From assembly GCA_013398615.1 (NCBI GenBank), contig VZSR01000520.1:25255333-25319332 (forward strand): a stretch of 64,000 nt of DNA, given 5' to 3'. A program made the position numbers and the translations under genes. The notes below the pieces were generated by a model. It made no database searches. It worked only from the letters and a program-made list of their open reading frames with translations, and was not told where the DNA came from. Shown in pieces: positions 58,874 through 64,000 of this stretch; positions within the stretch are counted from its first letter, which is position 1, and the number at the start of each line of letters is the position of its first letter. This DNA is from Brachypodius melanocephalos (Eukaryota; Chordata; Aves; Passeriformes; Pycnonotidae).

Positions 58874-61800
58874 CTGAGTTTGCCAAGAATTAAGGATGAA
58901 TTTATATCATGTACTGTAACTGCTAAATATCAGTGCCTAGTAAATCAGAATTCTTGTTTTTGTTAAATACGTATCATGTATTTCAGTGACTGTACGCACT
59001 TATTTTTAATTCTTTATATGACTGTGATATCATCTTACGCATTGACATAATATTAAGATAAACACGATTAATATAAACCTTATGGTTCAACTGTATTCTT
59101 TTCATGTCTGATGCAGAACTTCCTGAAATTATTTACAAACAGCAACAACTTAAGTACTCTCCTAAGTAATTAATTTGTCTGTATTCCAGTCACAATTAAA
59201 TATAAAAACATTTCAGTGTTTAGGAGGTGTACCATGAAATACATCTTAGCATTAACAAAACAAACGACTTCGCACTTTTCCATAATAAACTGCTTTCACA
59301 ATCCCTAAACACATGCACATTTAAGACAAATATAGTGAAATTTCAGTACTGGGAAAAACACATTGTCAATTACACCATTATAACAAACAAGAATTGCCGT
59401 AAAGAATCCACAGGACCCTTAAATAGTGGTTAACAGGGTGTTGGCAGGGCACTGACAGTAAAATACTGTACTTCTTCTTTTTTCCTGTGTTCTCCCCCTC
59501 TAATATTACTGACAAGAGACTGGTATCTTGAAGTGTTGTTGTTTTTGAAGAACCCTCTCCAGGCTTCTTGTTCCAGCAGGCCTGATAGTGCTGTTAGCAC
59601 AGAGAGAGTGAGAAAAAGAGAGAATATTTATGCTGCTCATGAAAGCAACTATGGAAATGGCTGTCAAAAAGTAGAGCAGCAGGCAGCAACATACAATTAT
59701 CAAGAAAAACTACCATGCTGACTTCATGTTGTATAGTTGCTGAACTGAGAAATCAGTTAACCTTTTCTCACACAACTTTCAGAGTCCTCCAGCTGGACTC
59801 AGTATGTTCAATGAGGGAAACCTTCTCCAGTTATCTTACACAAACAGAGAACAATCAGAAATTTTCCCTGACATTTACATTTGTGCCCACTTGTATTTTA
59901 TTTGCAGATAGTGAGGTAATTTTCTCCTTACATAGTTATGTTTTCCAAAAAAATACCCCAAACAAATCAGCATGCTGTGGAGGAATGCACTCAAAATAGG
60001 TTTTGTTAAAACTCTGGGGTCTGATTTCAGGTCTGCTGCTCTTTCTGGGGGAATCAGGGACAGTGAGGAAACTGCCTCTGACTCCATTTCACCACCTGTG
60101 AAATGGAGATAATACCCACATTGCACATAATTTTTTAGCAATTCAAACATAAAATCTGTATTACACATAATAAGCATTTTTAATTACTAGTGATAACATT
60201 TAAAATAAATAATGATACTATTTTCAGTTATGATAAGCAATAAAATTCCCAACACCCAATGGAAGTTGGAAGCAATAACCTTCATATTATCTTACAAAAC
60301 TATACTTCTACAATTACAGAACTTTTCCTACTCAATTTTTCTGTTGTTTTTTTCTGTACAATATTTACAGTAGATTTTACAGTCTATCTAAATATGAAAA
60401 AATATGGAGAATATATTATCTAGAAACAAGTTTCAGTGAATAAAATTATTTTTATCATACTTCCTTAGGCCATAACTTTGTTACATAGTGAAACTGGGAA
60501 CAGTCTTCCCTCCAAAATCTGTGCTCGAAATTCTTTCTGAATCCAGAGAGAGCTGAACCGCAGCAGAAGCCTCAGTTTGGGGAAGCTATAATAGAAGCAC
60601 TGGGACAAGAGAAAATACAAAAATCTCCCATTGTAACGATTCTTAGGTTGGGGGATAAACACAGTATTGAGCCTGAACAGAGGACAGTAATATAGCACAG
60701 TTTTTAAGAGGCTATGTATAAGTGGTAGAGGATGAAACTGATGGTTGAAGTCTAAATAATACTACGTATCTCACAACTTGTTGAAAAGCACTTTTTTTTC
60801 ATTGGGGGAGATTCACAGCTGCTGAATTTTCTGCAGTTAATAGAGTCCTTTGATTCACAGCAGTGCCCCTTGCACAAAAAATACTGGCCTTTGTGTATTA
60901 CCAGAAACTAATTTTCTATTTGGCTGAAAAGGGAAAAATGGGGTTATTGCTTCTCCCTCCTACAGAGCTTTTCATTATGCCTGATGCACTCAACTTCTAA
61001 GCTCTTCTGAGAAAAAAAAATAACTGAAGAGGCAAGAGGTAGAAAAATGAGCTTGTTAGCACATTAGAAGTGAAGTATCTTGGTGGGCCCTAGAAATTCC
61101 CAGTGGTGTGTTAACTTATCACTCTATGCATGCTGGCACTGATAGTCTCCCAATTGATCACTCTCTTTTCGCACCAAAGGTGCTGCCAGGAAGCAAAGGC
61201 TGAAGGCCCACAGGAGAACAGGCTGCTATCAAAACAAGCTGTTTTTAAAAGTCTGCTTGAATGGGTAAAATGTTTCATGAAAAAGTAGGGTAGAGACACC
61301 TACTTGCTTTTAAAATGCTCTACATTCAGAGGTCTCTAAAGGAAACCTTTTAGTTTATCCTATTATATCCAAAGCTTATACACAAATAAGGCAAAATGAA
61401 GGAAAGTTACTGCTTTAAACATGACAAGGACATTCTTTTTCTCTAGTCTTGGTACAATCTCCTAACCAAATACAGAAGTCTCGAGATAGGTGCTGACTGA
61501 GGACGATAATGATGTTTTTGTTACACAGTGAAGAGGATATGTTTATATCAGTTCTAGAAGTCTAATTCAAATGCACACCCAGAGAAAAGTATGTCAGCTA
61601 GCTGGGTTGCTGCTCATCCTAACAATCCACAAAACCATCTGCAGCTCATTAAAAACATAACCCACCTTAAAAACAAAAAAATCTGAGGCAAACACCAAGT
61701 CCAAAGCTTGCTCTACTCCGCACTAAGAAATTACCCACTCTCCTGAGAACTCTGATCTGCATTAGAGACTACATAGACGAGGTACTTTTATCTTCTATTC

Positions 61801-62077
61801 ATTTATATTTTGAGAACATCCTAGTAATTTTGAAACACCAATTCTATATGGTTTTTTTGGCTGAGATAATCTAGTTCTATACTGTATTTGAATGCAACTG
61901 TCTGCAGGAGTGACCATAAACCCATGGTAGCTAATTTCTACATTACTTCTAATAGGCTAGACATTTATTTCTTTAAAACACTGCTCTCTAGGAAAGACTT
62001 ATTAGCACTTACAGATTGAGTGGCACATACAAACTCAGTGGCTAGTAATAATAGGGCAATGCAAGCTGTATTCTTAC

Positions 62078-62222
62078 TTCGAGTGGATGTTGCCACTGGC
62101 ATCAGCAATTAAGATGGAATGGGAAGGATGCAGACAAACCAATGGAGAAAGACTGGCACAGATAGTGACAAAACACTTAAACAACAGTATTGTGGGCTTT
62201 TTGCTTCTGAAGAAGGTGCTAA
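62078..62222 (-). other. Exon-like segment with good splice sites
   Basis: A 145-base minus-strand segment. It has a strong acceptor (ttctgttttgttccag, AG complementary to 62223-62224) and a consensus donor GTAAGAA (complement of 62071-62077). One frame is open across it (2 + 47 codons + 2), ending SILIADASGNIHSK. The 3' phase would join the YEERAR exon in frame. Following the normal upstream exon of RALGAPA1 (phase inferred), the reading frame would hit TAG at once. It may be a poison or cryptic exon, or chance. Confidence 0.3.
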
Positions 62223-62505
62223 CTGGAACAAAACAGAATGAATAAAAATGTATGATATACATTAATTATGCAGGCACTCGGCCAAATGTGTCAGCTAAAA
62301 ACTTGCAGATGCATAACTGCAAGAAGCATAACAAAAAATCTAATTACTTCATTATACTTTTTTCAGAAGAATCTGTTCTGAAAAACAGAATCAGTACCAG
62401 AAAAAAAATCAGGAATCTTATCTTTAAAGGTCACTCAAGTTGTAGTCACTCCAGCTAGTATTTAATTTACATTTAATTTACATTTTTACTTTCTAAATCT
62501 GTAAT

Positions 62506-62552
62506 TATTTCCATTAACAATTATCTGAAAAGATCTATTGTTAATGGAAATA
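62506..62552. repeat. 16-base perfect inverted repeat
   Basis: tatttccattaacaat (62506-62521) pairs exactly with 62537-62552. The 15-base loop itself contains atct-GAAA-agat, so a longer bulged hairpin is possible. Confidence 0.88.
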
Positions 62553-63908
62553 CTGTACTTTCCATTTAGACCTGTTGATTTGCACTTGGGAACAAGCACT
62601 GCAAGTCTGGCTCTGTCAGATCACCAACTTATGCCCAATCTTTCTGAAAAACATAATTTCACGTCTTCACCTAATAGCTCTCCATCTCTGTTGATTTTAT
62701 CACTTCCAAACTTTAGATTCCTATGGCAAATTACATCTACATCTTGCAGACTCTTTATGCAGAATCTAAGCTAAAACTTTTTCTAGCCATCTATCTGAAC
62801 AAATTACCTAGGCTCTTACCTCACATCTCAGTTACTGTCATATCCTTTCCTCTGGCCTAAATAAATGCATTTTTAATCCTTTTATAATCTACTCAGTGCA
62901 CTGCAGAATCCACTTTCTGGATGTACTACTTAGATTGTGCATTCTCTCAGATACTGCCATCAGTCTGCCACTCCCTAGTGCAAATGCAGGCTACTAATTT
63001 GAACTTTATAGTCCATACCTATTCCATCCATTTTACCAAAACCACTCACCTCCAGTCAGTTAATGCAGTCACTCTCACTAATCTTGACATTTTTGTAAAG
63101 GCACTTTTGTACTTTCTACTATGTGGCTCATGTGGAGCATCAGGTCTCCACAAGTGTCCACAAACAATCCCCCCCAACAAACTCTCCCTTTGCTATGATT
63201 ATTGATTTTTTACAATTTACTGTGTCATTCTGACTACACATTTTCTTTCCATTCTTCTTCACACTTCTCAGTTTTACAGCTGAGATTAAATGCATTACAA
63301 TAAATCTATCTAGTATTTTAGTTAAGGAGTAGATGCATAATTACTGTGACAGTCATTGACAGAATACCAATCCTAAAATGACATTAACCTGAGGCTGGAA
63401 AAAAATGAAGGAAAAAATAGTTTAAACACGGAATAAGATGTCCAAGACTTTTTAAAAGGATATAGCACTTCACAACTATGTAATCTATCTATTACCAGAA
63501 CAACTGGTAATAGATTCTCAAATGGGCTGGAGAAGAAATTCTACTGCCTGCTCCGAAAACCATTTGATAACAAATGCTTCCTGAGCACAGATTGGAATCC
63601 ACGGACTCTCCTCTCCCAAGAAAGCACTATAATGATTAGACTATATAGATGGGCATGTATATTTCCTTGGATTAAGAAGAAATCTTATTTTATGAAACAA
63701 AGAACAATTTCATCAGTGTTGAAGTAAAACACTTTCATGAAAGCCTTATCAGGTAAATTTTCCCTACTCATACGTGCATATTAGTATATATGTGCAGTAC
63801 ACATGTGTAGTATACCATGATATAACTGGATATTGGTATGTAGATACTTTGGTTCCAGAGCTGGGGAAAAAAGACAGGGTTTTAATGATTGCCTTGAAAT
63901 ATCTCATT

Positions 63909-63925
63909 AAAAAAAAAAAAAAAAA
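63909..63925 (+). repeat. A17 homopolymer
   Basis: Seventeen A residues in the RALGAPA1 intron. No retroposed sequence is recognisable on its left, so it is noted only as a simple repeat. Confidence 0.9.
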
Positions 63926-64000
63926 GCTAGAACATGGGTTTCTAAATAGCAAGATGGATTTTTTTTCAGGTTAAATTACAAACTCCTCTCAGAAATACAT

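Larger units (their letters stand above)
58874..64000 (-). other. RALGAPA1: RALGAPA1 intron (partial)
   Basis: At least 5.1 kb of intron upstream of the YEERAR exon. AT-rich, without a recognised transposon. It contains an exon-like segment (62078-62222), a 16-base inverted repeat (62506-62552) and a 17-base A run (63909-63925). I searched for the preceding GAP-domain exon and did not find it. Confidence 0.75.

Noticed and set aside
60465..60698. Minus-strand open frame with hydrophobic and basic residues, considered as the missing RALGAPA1 GAP exon
   Set aside because: It lacks the expected GAP-domain residues and has no matching splice-site phases.

Overview
This is nuclear DNA from a vertebrate, most likely a bird. 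Coding exons are separated by tens of kilobases of AT-rich non-coding DNA. CR1 LINE pieces carry the typical avian CR1 3' end, there is an old ERVL-type endogenous retrovirus, and the I-kappa-B-alpha exons read like the chicken protein as I remember it. The species cannot be fixed from the sequence alone. There are no bacterial genes, operons, CRISPR arrays or tRNA/rRNA genes that I can support. One 100-base run of N (1811-1910) is an assembly gap.

Layout. (1) 1-1200: the 5' end of NFKBIA on the minus strand (coding exons 1 and 2; the rest lies left of the window) with a CpG-island promoter holding two kappa-B motifs. (2) 1200-2200: an old CR1 piece interrupted by a 116-base insertion with a target-site duplication; a second copy of the inserted sequence lies about 0.8 kb away. 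(3) About 2.2-42 kb: a gene desert containing two orphan CpG-rich patches (12.2 kb and 20.3 kb, the second with a (CCCRTG)n array), CR1 pieces at 13.05, 30.4-31.4 and 39.0 kb, a tentative solo LTR at 40 kb, and microsatellites. (4) 42.2-45.2 kb: INSM2, an intronless plus-strand zinc-finger gene with a TATA box and CpG island. (5) 45.6-64 kb: the 3' end of RALGAPA1 on the minus strand, with 3' UTR, last coding exon, an 11.8-kb intron holding an antisense ERVL provirus, the penultimate coding exon, and part of the next intron.

The order NFKBIA(-) / INSM2(+) / RALGAPA1(-) is the same as on human chromosome 14q13. This supports calling the zinc-finger gene INSM2 rather than INSM1 and the GAP gene RALGAPA1 rather than RALGAPA2. 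The three genes are not one pathway: NFKBIA is the NF-kappa-B inhibitor, INSM2 a neuroendocrine-type SNAG zinc-finger repressor, and RALGAPA1 the catalytic subunit of the Ral GTPase-activating complex. INSM2 and RALGAPA1 are tail to tail, with roughly 0.5 kb between their predicted poly(A) signals.

I found no new multi-gene system. The best leads are a local inversion inside the ERVL provirus, the small inserted repeat at 1.3/2.1 kb, a perfect inverted duplication inside a CR1 copy, the G-quadruplex-capable hexamer array in an orphan CpG island, and a well-formed but unexplained exon-like segment at 62.1 kb.
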